From: Bacteroidales bacterium
GTDB lineage: Bacteria > Bacteroidota > Bacteroidia > Bacteroidales > JAADGE01
Direction: 5' to 3'
DNA: 20,234 bases
NCBI GenBank assembly: GCA_029932445.1
Contig: JAOZQB010000019.1
Location: 1-20,234, forward strand
Part shown: piece by piece, positions 6,505 to 14,206 of the stretch
Position numbering within the stretch: position 1 is the first letter of the stretch
Layout of the letters: every line of letters starts with the position of its first letter
Made by a program: the position numbers and the translations under genes
The notes under the pieces: model-generated
What the model saw: only the letters and a program-made list of their open reading frames with translations
What the model was told of the DNA's origin: nothing
Databases searched by the model: none

Positions 6505-6536
6505 CAAATTGAAAATTTAAATAAAACTTAAATATC

Positions 6537-9500
6537 ATGGCAGAAAAAAAATTCATTACCTGCGAAGGTAATCATGCAGCGGCTCATGTTGCATATTTAT
6601 TCAGCGAAGTAGCTGCTATATACCCGATTACACCGTCATCTGATATGGCGGAATATGTTGACTCTTGGTCAGCAAACGGAAGAAAAAACCTTTTCGGACA
6701 AACCGTAAATGTTACTGAAATGCAATCGGAAGGCGGTGCCTCGGGTGCTGTTCACGGAGCTTTGCAAGGCGGTGCTTTAACATCAACATTTACGGCATCA
6801 CAAGGTTTACTTTTGATGATTCCGAATATGTATAAAATTGCCGGTGAATTATTACCGGGTGTTTTTCATGTTGCAGCCAGAAGTCTTGCTGCTCAGGCAT
6901 TATCAATTTTCGGTGATCATAGTGATGTAATGGCAACCCGCCAAACAGGATTTGCTATGTTAGCAACCGGAAGTGCTCAACAAATTATGGATATTGCACC
7001 AATTGCTCATTTAGCTGCAATTAAAACAAGAATTCCATTTATTCATTTTTTTGACGGATTCAGAACATCTCACGAAATTTCTAAAGTTGAAATCCCTAAT
7101 GAAGATGAACTAAAAAAATTAATTGATTATAAAGCTCTTCAAAAATTCAGAGATAATGCATTAACTTCTACTGCACCTGTAACCAGAGGTTCAGCTCAAA
7201 ATCCTGATATTTTCTTCCAAGCACGTGAAGCATCTGCTATTTTTTATGATCCGATTGCTGATGTTGTTGCCGATTACATGAAAGAAATTACACGAATTAC
7301 CGGAAGACCCTATGCTCCGTTTAATTATTTCGGTTCAAAAGATGCCGAGCATATTATAATTGCTATGGGTTCGGTAACTCAAACAATTAAAGAAGTTGTT
7401 GAAAATCTTAATGCTAAAGGGAAAAAAATCGGTGTTATGGTTGTTCATCTGTACAGACCCTTCTCAGCTAAATATTTTATGAATGCTTTACCGAAATCGG
7501 TTAAAAAAATCACTGTTCTTGACCGAACAAAAGAACTCGGAGCAAATGGAGAACCAATGTATCTTGATGTTGTAGAGTTATTTAAAAACGATAAAAACGC
7601 CCCTGAAATTTTTGGCGGACGATACGGGCTCAGTTCTAAAGATACAACACCGGCAATGATGCTTTCCGTTTTTGAAAATATGGACAGAAATGAACCAAAA
7701 AATCAATTTACAGTTGGTATTGTTGATGATGTTAAATTTTCTAATTTACCGATTTTACCGGAAATAAGTACCGTTCCTAAAGGAACTTTTGAAGGTAAAT
7801 TTTACGGCCTCGGTGCTGACGGAACTGTGGGTGCAAATAAAAATTCCATTAAAATCATCGGAGATTCAACCGATAAATATGTTCAGGGATATTTTGCTTA
7901 CGATTCAAAAAAATCCGGCGGTATTACCATTTCTCATTTGCGTTTCGGCGATCACATTATCCGTTCTACTTATTTGGTTAAACAACCTGATTTTGTTGCT
8001 TGTTCAAATCCGGCATATTTATACAAATATGATATGCTTGAAGGTATAAAAGAAGGCGGTTCGTTCTTATTAAACAGTACTTGGAGTGTTGAAGATACAA
8101 AAAATCGACTCCCCGACGGTTACAAAAAAGTATTGGCTGAAAAAAATATTAATTTCTACATTATTAATGCGACAAAAATTGCACATGATATAGGTTTGGG
8201 GAACAGAACTAATACGATTATGCAATCGGCATTTTTTAAAGTATCGGAAGTTATTCCTTATGATTTTGCCGTTGAGCAAATGAAAATTGCCATTAAAAAA
8301 ACATACGGAAAAAAAGGTGATAAAATTGTAAATATGAACTATGAAGCCGTTGATCAAGGCGGTAACGGTATCACAAAAATTGAAGTTTCCTCTGATTGGA
8401 AATCTCTTAACGGAGAATTAAAATTCGGAATTGAAAGAGGTGATGATGTTCCTGATTATATTAAAAAAGTTATGGATCCGATAAATGCACTAAAAGGAGA
8501 CGAACTTCCGGTAAGTGTTTTTAAAGGGATTGAAGACGGAACTATGCCGGCGGGAACTGCTCAATATGAAAAACGCGGAGTTGCAACTACGGTTCCGAAA
8601 TGGATTGCCGAAAATTGTATTCAATGTAACCAATGTGCGTATGTTTGTCCGCATGCTTGTATTCGTCCCTTCCTTGCTGATGACGAAGAAGTTAAAAATG
8701 CTCCGGAAGGAACTGATTTTATAAAAGGTATCGGAAAAACAAAAGAATATAATTACAGAATCCAAGTATCTACACTTGATTGTACCGGTTGCGGTTCTTG
8801 TGTCGATGTTTGTCCTTCAAAAGAAAAATCATTAATCATGGTTGATCTGGATGATGAACAACGTGCAGAAAATATTAAATGGAACTATTTACACAATGAA
8901 GTAGGTTACAAAGATACCGTTGTTGAAAAAGAAAAAACTATAAAAAATTCACAATTTGCTCAACCTTTATTTGAATTCTCAGGTGCTTGTGCCGGTTGTG
9001 GTGAAACACCTTACATTAAATTAGTTACACAACTTTACGGTGATTCAATGACCATTGCAAATGCAACAGGATGTTCTTCAATATACGGAGCATCGGCACC
9101 TGCAACTCCTTATACTACCAATAATCATGGCGAAGGTCCTGCTTGGGCAAATTCTTTATTTGAAGATAATGCCGAATTCGGATTGGGAATTGCTCTTGCC
9201 AATAAAAAACAAAGAGAAATTATCGCCAATATGATGAATGCAGCAATTGAAAAAAGTATTGCTCCGGAAACAAAAGCTGCATTTGAAGCATGGTTAGCCG
9301 TAAAAGACAAATCACAAGAATCAAAAACAGTTGCTCCTAAAGTTATTGAAGCCGTTGAAAATGAAAAATGTGATTGCGTTAAAGACATTCTCGGTTTGAA
9401 AAAGTATTTGGTAAATCAATCCATGTGGATTATCGGCGGTGACGGATGGGCTTATGACATCGGTTACGGCGGACTTGATCATGTATTAGCATCAGGCGAA

Positions 9501-10073
9501 AACGTCAATGTTTTGGTTTTGGATACCGAAGTTTATTCAAATACCGGCGGACAATCTTCAAAAGCAACACCGACTGCTGCCATTGCAAAATTTGCTGCTT
9601 CGGGTAAAAAAATTCGCAAAAAAGATCTCGGAGCCATTTCAATGACATACGGTTATATTTATGTTGCCCAAATTTCTATGGGTGCCAGTCAGTCCCAAAC
9701 TTTTAAAGCCATTAAAGAAGCCGAAGCATATCCGGGTCCTTCTATAATCATTGCTTATTCTCCTTGTATTGCTCACGGTTTAAGAGCCGGTATGGACAAA
9801 GTTATGAACGAAGAAAAAAGAGCTGTTGAATCAGGATATTGGAATTTATACCGTTTTAATCCTCAATTGGAAAAAGAAGGAAAAAATCCGTTTATATTAG
9901 ATTCTAAACCTCCGAAATATGAATTATTTAAAGAATTCTTACTCGGTGAAGTCCGATTTAATTCACTTTATAAATTATTTCCCGAACATGCCGATGAATT
10001 ATTTTCGGCAGCAGAGGAAAATGCAAAATGGCGTTACAATTATTACAAACGTCTTGCTGAAATGGAATATTAA
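6537..10073 (+). CDS. nifJ: Pyruvate:ferredoxin (flavodoxin) oxidoreductase
   Basis: This 1178-residue single-chain PFOR oxidatively decarboxylates pyruvate to acetyl-CoA and CO2, reducing ferredoxin or flavodoxin, in the cytoplasm. Full length and domain order are intact: N-terminal pyrimidine-binding domain (about 1-250, with YPITPSSDMAEYVD, the EMQSEGGASGA glutamate loop and GDHSDVMATRQTGFAML), domain II (about 260-410), the gamma-type domain (about 420-620, GDHIIRSTYLVKQPDFVACSN), the EKR segment (YEKRGVAT), a two-[4Fe-4S] ferredoxin domain (CIQCNQCAYVCPHAC near 693 and CTGCGSCVDVCPS near 748), and the C-terminal TPP domain (ACAGCGETPY near 815, TGCSSIYG, GDGWAYDIGYGG near 967, NTGGQSSKATPT, SPCIAHG near 1075). 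The Cys ligands of all three clusters appear present. It stands alone, with its own candidate promoter and a strong terminator. Ferredoxin is not encoded nearby. Confidence 0.98.
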   Translation: MAEKKFITCEGNHAAAHVAYLFSEVAAIYPITPSSDMAEYVDSWSANGRKNLFGQTVNVTEMQSEGGASGAVHGALQGGALTSTFTASQGLLLMIPNMYKIAGELLPGVFHVAARSLAAQALSIFGDHSDVMATRQTGFAMLATGSAQQIMDIAPIAHLAAIKTRIPFIHFFDGFRTSHEISKVEIPNEDELKKLIDYKALQKFRDNALTSTAPVTRGSAQNPDIFFQAREASAIFYDPIADVVADYMKEITRITGRPYAPFNYFGSKDAEHIIIAMGSVTQTIKEVVENLNAKGKKIGVMVVHLYRPFSAKYFMNALPKSVKKITVLDRTKELGANGEPMYLDVVELFKNDKNAPEIFGGRYGLSSKDTTPAMMLSVFENMDRNEPKNQFTVGIVDDVKFSNLPILPEISTVPKGTFEGKFYGLGADGTVGANKNSIKIIGDSTDKYVQGYFAYDSKKSGGITISHLRFGDHIIRSTYLVKQPDFVACSNPAYLYKYDMLEGIKEGGSFLLNSTWSVEDTKNRLPDGYKKVLAEKNINFYIINATKIAHDIGLGNRTNTIMQSAFFKVSEVIPYDFAVEQMKIAIKKTYGKKGDKIVNMNYEAVDQGGNGITKIEVSSDWKSLNGELKFGIERGDDVPDYIKKVMDPINALKGDELPVSVFKGIEDGTMPAGTAQYEKRGVATTVPKWIAENCIQCNQCAYVCPHACIRPFLADDEEVKNAPEGTDFIKGIGKTKEYNYRIQVSTLDCTGCGSCVDVCPSKEKSLIMVDLDDEQRAENIKWNYLHNEVGYKDTVVEKEKTIKNSQFAQPLFEFSGACAGCGETPYIKLVTQLYGDSMTIANATGCSSIYGASAPATPYTTNNHGEGPAWANSLFEDNAEFGLGIALANKKQREIIANMMNAAIEKSIAPETKAAFEAWLAVKDKSQESKTVAPKVIEAVENEKCDCVKDILGLKKYLVNQSMWIIGGDGWAYDIGYGGLDHVLASGENVNVLVLDTEVYSNTGGQSSKATPTAAIAKFAASGKKIRKKDLGAISMTYGYIYVAQISMGASQSQTFKAIKEAEAYPGPSIIIAYSPCIAHGLRAGMDKVMNEEKRAVESGYWNLYRFNPQLEKEGKNPFILDSKPPKYELFKEFLLGEVRFNSLYKLFPEHADELFSAAEENAKWRYNYYKRLAEMEY

Positions 10074-10093
10074 TAAATACTGTTTCATAATTG

Positions 10094-10124
10094 AAAAATC
10101 CCGGCTGAGAAGTCGGGATTTTTT
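10094..10124. terminator. Bidirectional terminator between nifJ and the SpoIIE gene
   Basis: A 13-bp stem pairs 10094-10106 with 10111-10123 around a GAGA tetraloop (GNRA type); the core pairs CCCG with CGGG. T-tracts follow on both strands, so it can serve nifJ from the left and the convergent phosphatase gene from the right. Confidence 0.88.
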
Positions 10125-10128
10125 AATT

Positions 10129-11604
10129 TCAAATTTTCACACCTAAAATCAAAATATCATCAATTTGAGAATAATTACCTTTCCAATTAATTAACTCTTT
10201 TTCTAATAAAGAATTTTGTTCCGACATTGATTTATTATAAACCGAAACGAGAAACTCTTTAAAACGTTTAATCATATATTTCTTTCCGCTTTCGCCTCCG
10301 AATTGATCAACAAAACCATCGCTGAAAAGGTATAGTTTATCATCTTTTTTAACATCAATTATATTATTTTTGAAATCGTGTTCTTTCAAATAAATTCCGA
10401 TTGGTTGCCTATCCGGTTTTATTTCTGTCAATCCGTCTTTATTCACAATATACAAAGGATTATTAGCACCTGCAAATTGTATTTTTTGCATTTCGGGATC
10501 TAAAATACAGAGAGAAATATCCATTCCGTCTTTTGCTTCATCTTCTTTTCCTGTTTGTTTCAAATATTCTTTTATACGTTCTCTTAGCAAATTCAAAATA
10601 TCGGCAGCAGTTAAATCTTTTTTTTCTGCCGTTATTTCATTCAAAATCGAAATTCCCAACATACTCATAAATGCCCCCGGAACACCATGTCCCGTACAAT
10701 CAGCAGCAGTAAAAATTATTTTATCGTTTACTTTTTTTATCCAATAAAAATCACCGGAAACAATATCTCGAGGTTTGAAAAAAATAAAATAATCATTAAA
10801 AATTGTATTAACTTCCGAGATTTCCGGTAAAGCTGCCTGTTGTATTCGTTTCGCATATTTTATACTGTCGGTTATATTTTTCGAATATTTTTCAATTTTT
10901 TGTTTCTGATTAAAAATCTCATCACGTTGTGCCGTAATTTCTTCATTTGCCTGTTCTAAATCGGAATATGCAATATTTAATTTCTTATTTACGATTAAAA
11001 AATCAATAATATGCTTTGAAACCCATAAATTAAACAAAGTAAATCCGATAATAAATGATGATGTATAGAAAAAAGGCATTAAGGAAGGAGCTTCGGCAAA
11101 TTGAAAAATAATTGTATTTACAATTAAAGAGAAAATACCGCTGTAAATAACAATTGCTTTTGTGCTTCTGAGTACACTCAACATATTAAAAAATAAAAAT
11201 ATAATCGTAATAATTAAAACAAAACTCAAAGGACTAACAGGCAGAGGCAAATCAAAAACTGCTAAAAAAATGTATCCGAATAAAAATGTGAATGACAAAT
11301 CAAAAGTTACCGTATAAAATTTTAACCATGGTTGATATTTATTTTTTTTCGATATAAAATGAATTAAAATAATTGAACCGACTGCAAACACAAGAAAAAT
11401 AAATTCAAACAATTGAAACTTTTCAGGATTTTTCATCAATGAAGATTTATCGAAAATTAACATTGAAATACTGTCCAGAATTGTTATAATAATTAAAAAT
11501 GAAGCACGAAAAATATTAATTTGATGTTCCATTTTCATTTCGCGTATCTGAAGCGCTTTTTGAATTTCAGGATCTTTGTGTGATATTGCAAGAAAATTTA
11601 ACAT
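10129..11604 (-). CDS. Membrane SpoIIE-type PP2C serine/threonine phosphatase
   Basis: This 491-residue protein has an N-terminal membrane part and a C-terminal PP2C-like phosphatase. About six hydrophobic helices are seen (residues about 31-51, 62-83, 96-117, 122-142, 150-169, 176-196), then a coiled-coil linker (about 205-250), then the SpoIIE domain (about 260-491). Metal-binding acids are in SGDFYW (Asp285), AADCTGHGVPGAFMS (Asp302), YLFSDGFVDQFGG and the terminal QIDDILILG. Such proteins dephosphorylate anti-sigma-factor antagonists in partner-switching pathways; in Bacteroidota the partners are usually unknown. No STAS-domain or anti-sigma kinase gene is in the window. The membrane domain is probably the sensor. 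It faces the first beta-barrel gene head to head with closely interlocked candidate promoters. Confidence 0.92.
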   Translation of the reverse strand: MLNFLAISHKDPEIQKALQIREMKMEHQINIFRASFLIIITILDSISMLIFDKSSLMKNPEKFQLFEFIFLVFAVGSIILIHFISKKNKYQPWLKFYTVTFDLSFTFLFGYIFLAVFDLPLPVSPLSFVLIITIIFLFFNMLSVLRSTKAIVIYSGIFSLIVNTIIFQFAEAPSLMPFFYTSSFIIGFTLFNLWVSKHIIDFLIVNKKLNIAYSDLEQANEEITAQRDEIFNQKQKIEKYSKNITDSIKYAKRIQQAALPEISEVNTIFNDYFIFFKPRDIVSGDFYWIKKVNDKIIFTAADCTGHGVPGAFMSMLGISILNEITAEKKDLTAADILNLLRERIKEYLKQTGKEDEAKDGMDISLCILDPEMQKIQFAGANNPLYIVNKDGLTEIKPDRQPIGIYLKEHDFKNNIIDVKKDDKLYLFSDGFVDQFGGESGKKYMIKRFKEFLVSVYNKSMSEQNSLLEKELINWKGNYSQIDDILILGVKI

Positions 11605-11630
11605 TATTTCAGATTTTAATGAATAACAAT

Positions 11631-11638
11631 TATTTTTG
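11631..11638 (+). promoter_or_regulatory. Candidate -7 box for the first beta-barrel gene
   Basis: TATTTTTG on the plus strand, a full TAnnTTTG match, ending 50 nt before the ATG at 11689. It lies upstream of, and points toward, the minus-strand box at 11652-11659. Confidence 0.4.
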
Positions 11639-11651
11639 AAAAATAGTTACT

Positions 11652-11659
11652 CAAATTTA
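11652..11659 (-). promoter_or_regulatory. Candidate -7 box for the SpoIIE-type gene
   Basis: On the minus strand this reads TAAATTTG, a full TAnnTTTG match, 47 nt upstream of the ATG at 11604. Confidence 0.4.
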
Positions 11660-11688
11660 CTTTAAAAAATATCGAAACCAAAAAAATT

Positions 11689-12324
11689 ATGATAAAATAC
11701 ATCTTTACATTGTTAACTGTAAGCATTTCGTTTTTTGCAAACTCGCAAACTTCCTTTAAGATAAAAGCCGGAATGAATTTTTCAAAAGCTGTTTATTTGA
11801 ATTCTGAAAAAGATGCTTTAATTAAACCTTTCCGACAACTAAAACCCGGAATAGTTGCAGGTATCGCTTTGCAACAATCTGTCAACAAAATCCTTTCGGT
11901 TCAAGCTGAAATTCTATACTCTCAAAAAGGATTAAAAACAACTCAAGCTCCTTATAATACAACAATCAATACAATGAATTATATCGAAATTCCGATAACC
12001 GGACATTATTCCTTATCGAAAAGCCGGCATTCATATTTCAATATATATATCGGCGGTTTCGGAGCATTTTGGACAGACGGGAAATACAAACGAAAAGATT
12101 ATTATACCGGGGAAATAAATTCAATAAAAGTAGATTTTCATAATTCGGATTATACTTACAGTCGAATTGATGCAGGCATTTTAGCCGGAGCAATCTATAA
12201 TATTAAGAACATTGATTTATTTATAAGATACACACACAGCATGATCGGAAGTTCCGAATTAAATGCCGATGCATTAAGGAATAAAGTTTTCTCGTTCGGA
12301 ATTAACTATATTATTTTGAAATAA
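11689..12324 (+). CDS. PorT-like outer-membrane beta-barrel protein
   Basis: This 211-residue protein begins with a signal peptide (about residues 1-19, cleavage near ANSQ-T) and continues as a small beta-barrel. The first mature strand, FKIKAGMNFSKA, and later segments GIVAGIALQQSV, SVQAEILYSQKGLK, YIEIPITGHYSL, GGFGAFWTDGKY, RIDAGILAGAIYNI, DLFIRYTHSMIG and the terminal strand FSFGINYIILK are typical of the Bacteroidota outer_membrane_beta-barrel (PorT) family. The motif YSQKG followed by YIEIPI recurs in the next protein. Function is unknown; PorT itself belongs to type IX secretion, but small barrels of this family are numerous and membership alone does not show that role. No terminator is obvious after it. 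Confidence 0.88.
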   Translation: MIKYIFTLLTVSISFFANSQTSFKIKAGMNFSKAVYLNSEKDALIKPFRQLKPGIVAGIALQQSVNKILSVQAEILYSQKGLKTTQAPYNTTINTMNYIEIPITGHYSLSKSRHSYFNIYIGGFGAFWTDGKYKRKDYYTGEINSIKVDFHNSDYTYSRIDAGILAGAIYNIKNIDLFIRYTHSMIGSSELNADALRNKVFSFGINYIILK

Positions 12325-12340
12325 AATCGGTATTTTATCG

Positions 12341-12348
12341 TATATTTG
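12341..12348 (+). promoter_or_regulatory. Candidate -7 box for the second beta-barrel gene
   Basis: TATATTTG matches TAnnTTTG. It is 197 nt upstream of the ATG at 12546, so if used it gives an unusually long untranslated leader. I found no closer match. Confidence 0.35.
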
Positions 12349-12428
12349 GTAACTATTAACTCCTAAATGTTTAAATTATGAAACACACTTGACAAAGAAG
12401 TTTGACACAACAATAGCATGAATAAATA

Positions 12429-12458
12429 GAATCTGCATTATTTACAGCAGGCAGATTC
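12429..12458 (+). other. Hairpin in the leader of the second beta-barrel gene
   Basis: GAATCTGC (12429-12436) is the reverse complement of 12451-12458, with a 14-nt loop. CAGCA inside that loop (12445-12449) can alternatively pair with TGCTG at 12467-12471. The position within a long, comparatively GC-rich leader suggests a possible RNA element, but no known riboswitch is recognised. Confidence 0.35.
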
Positions 12459-12545
12459 GTTCCATGTGCTGCACAAAATATAAATAATAAAAGTGTAGAA
12501 ATTAACAAGTTGCTGAATAATAATTACTTATAAAAACATAAACAC

Positions 12546-13235
12546 ATGAAAAAACTATTTGTTTTATCAATTGCATTATTATCAATATTTAGTTTAAATG
12601 CACAAAAATTCGGCTTTAAAGTCGGTGTTAATTTATCCGGTGTTAATTCAAGCACAACTTTATCAGATTATCAAACAGCTGCAGTATCAGGCGGATTAAA
12701 CGGCGGATTGGTTTTTGAATTCAGTCCGGTTAAAATAATAGGTATCAGAACAGAAGCATTATTTTCTCAAAAAGGCTATAACATTGAAAGCGATGTTAAT
12801 GCAGACGGTACAGATGCCATTATAAACACCTCACTAACAATGAACTATTTGGAAATTCCTTTGTTATTGAAATTAAAACTCGGCCCTTTATATGTAACTG
12901 CAGGTCCATATTTTGCTTATGCCGTAAGCGGAAAAGATATTGCATCAATAACGGTTGACGGTCAAAAATTGGCTGAAGACCAATATGCTGATTACGGCCA
13001 AGTACCTTCAAATGACGTTTTTAAAGACGGTGAGTTTAACGGTGATAACATTACATACAGCAGGACGGATGCCGGATTAAACGTAGGTTTGGGTGTGAAA
13101 TTATTAAAATTTTTTGCGGAAGCACGTTATGGTGTCGGTTTGGCAAATATAAAAAGTTATGATAATATGCCTTCTGATGAATTTATGAAAAATTACACCG
13201 TAAGTCTTTCTGTCGGTGTGTTATTCGGTAAGTAA
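12546..13235 (+). CDS. PorT-like outer-membrane beta-barrel protein (paralog A)
   Basis: A 229-residue protein with a clear signal peptide (about residues 1-19, ending in NAQ) followed by a beta-barrel of the outer_membrane_beta-barrel family. Strand-like segments include KFGFKVGVNLSGV, GGLNGGLVFEFSPV, GIRTEALFSQKGYN, TMNYLEIPLLLKLKLGPLYVTAGPYFAYAVSG, RTDAGLNVGLGVKLLKFFAEARYGVGL and the terminal strand VSLSVGVLFGK. Its start closely resembles the next gene (MKKL-VLS-A-L, then NAQKFG-K-G-N-SG), so the two are probably tandem duplicates that have diverged. The leader of about 200 nt upstream is unusual. A structural or transport role at the outer membrane is inferred; no ligand can be proposed. 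Confidence 0.9.
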   Translation: MKKLFVLSIALLSIFSLNAQKFGFKVGVNLSGVNSSTTLSDYQTAAVSGGLNGGLVFEFSPVKIIGIRTEALFSQKGYNIESDVNADGTDAIINTSLTMNYLEIPLLLKLKLGPLYVTAGPYFAYAVSGKDIASITVDGQKLAEDQYADYGQVPSNDVFKDGEFNGDNITYSRTDAGLNVGLGVKLLKFFAEARYGVGLANIKSYDNMPSDEFMKNYTVSLSVGVLFGK

Positions 13236-13272
13236 CCACTTAAATTATTTTGTAATATAATTATGCAAATAT

Positions 13273-13302
13273 TTTGATATTATTTTTTTTTTCTTACTTT
13301 TG
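13273..13302 (+). promoter_or_regulatory. Promoter of the third beta-barrel gene (-33 and -7 elements)
   Basis: TTTG at 13273-13276 and TACTTTTG at 13295-13302 (TAnnTTTG) are separated by 18 nt, close to the spacing of the Bacteroidota promoter. The -7 box ends 32 nt before the ATG at 13335. This is the most complete promoter in the window. Confidence 0.6.
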
Positions 13303-13334
13303 ACATAAATAATGTTTAATTAAAATATACAATT

Positions 13335-14132
13335 ATGAAAAAATTATTGGTATTATCAGCAGCAATTTTGTTTGCTTTTACAATGAATGCACAAAAATTC
13401 GGAGTTAAAGCCGGTTATAATATGTCCGGTTATTTAATTAATTTCTATTCTCCGGACGGTTCTAAAATGAGTACCGGATTTAATTTCGGCTTAGTCGGTG
13501 AATATCCCGTAAATGATATGATGAGTTTAAGAGCCGATGTTACTTTTAACCAATTAGGTTCTGATTTTGATTCAAAAAACAATTCTGATGAAGATTGGGC
13601 ATACAGACCTTTAGGTATGGAGTATAATTATAAACAAAATATTAATTATCTTCAAATCGGTATTTCTCCGAAATTTAGTTTCGGTCCGGTTTATGCCTTT
13701 GTAGGTCCTTATTTTTCTTATGCTCTCAGTGCTTCTCAAACAGGAACATGGGAAGGAACTTCTCTGGCAGGCTATCCCGTTGCCGGCACAGGAACAGTTG
13801 ATCTTTTCAGTGATCCTAATACAACTTATGCTCCCTTTCCATGGAATCTTACCGAAGCTTATTCCGACACTAATAATGAAGGCGGAAAAGGTGATTTATA
13901 TAATAAAATGGATGTTGGCTTTAATTTAGGTTTAGGAGCTAATTTTTCAGGTGTATTTGTTGAGTTAAATGCAGGTATGGGTTTAATGAACTTCATTAAC
14001 ACAGGCAGTACTAATTATGTTGCAGCAGGATACACGACTAAAGATGATAAAACTGTCGCAATTACAGGTGATGCTTCTCAAAAAAATATTTATTTCGGAT
14101 TATCCGTAGGATATTTATTAGGCGGAAAATAA
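13335..14132 (+). CDS. PorT-like outer-membrane beta-barrel protein (paralog B)
   Basis: A 265-residue outer-membrane protein with a signal peptide (about residues 1-19, ending NAQ). Barrel strands include KFGVKAGYNMSGYL, GFNFGLVGEYPV, SLRADVTFNQLGSDF, NINYLQIGISPKFSFGPVYAFVGPYFSYALSAS, KMDVGFNLGLGANFSGVFVELNAGMGLMNF and the closing strand IYFGLSVGYLLGG. It shares the N-terminal pattern and the GP(L/V)Y-(V/F)-GPYF(A/S)YA segment with the preceding gene. It differs by longer, Gly/Thr/Pro/Asn-rich probable surface loops (about residues 140-175). It has its own promoter and ends before a strong terminator, so it can be expressed separately from its paralog. Confidence 0.9.
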   Translation: MKKLLVLSAAILFAFTMNAQKFGVKAGYNMSGYLINFYSPDGSKMSTGFNFGLVGEYPVNDMMSLRADVTFNQLGSDFDSKNNSDEDWAYRPLGMEYNYKQNINYLQIGISPKFSFGPVYAFVGPYFSYALSASQTGTWEGTSLAGYPVAGTGTVDLFSDPNTTYAPFPWNLTEAYSDTNNEGGKGDLYNKMDVGFNLGLGANFSGVFVELNAGMGLMNFINTGSTNYVAAGYTTKDDKTVAITGDASQKNIYFGLSVGYLLGGK

Positions 14133-14156
14133 TCCTGATTCAAAAAAATAACATTG

Positions 14157-14189
14157 AAAAAACCTTCAAGCAATCTTGAAGGTTTTTTT
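14157..14189. terminator. Bidirectional terminator, beta-barrel gene / amidohydrolase gene
   Basis: A 14-bp perfect stem pairs 14157-14170 with 14175-14188 around a CAAT loop (core ACCTTCAAG/CTTGAAGGT). T-tracts follow on both strands, fitting termination of both convergent genes. Confidence 0.9.
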
Positions 14190-14206
14190 GTTTTACGGGA
14201 GAATAA

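Noticed and set aside
12387..12428. TTGACA motifs (twice) followed by an A/T-rich box, resembling an E. coli-type promoter
   Set aside because: Bacteroidota primary sigma factors use TTTG/TAnnTTTG rather than TTGACA/TATAAT, and the spacing to the nearest TAAATA is only 15 nt.
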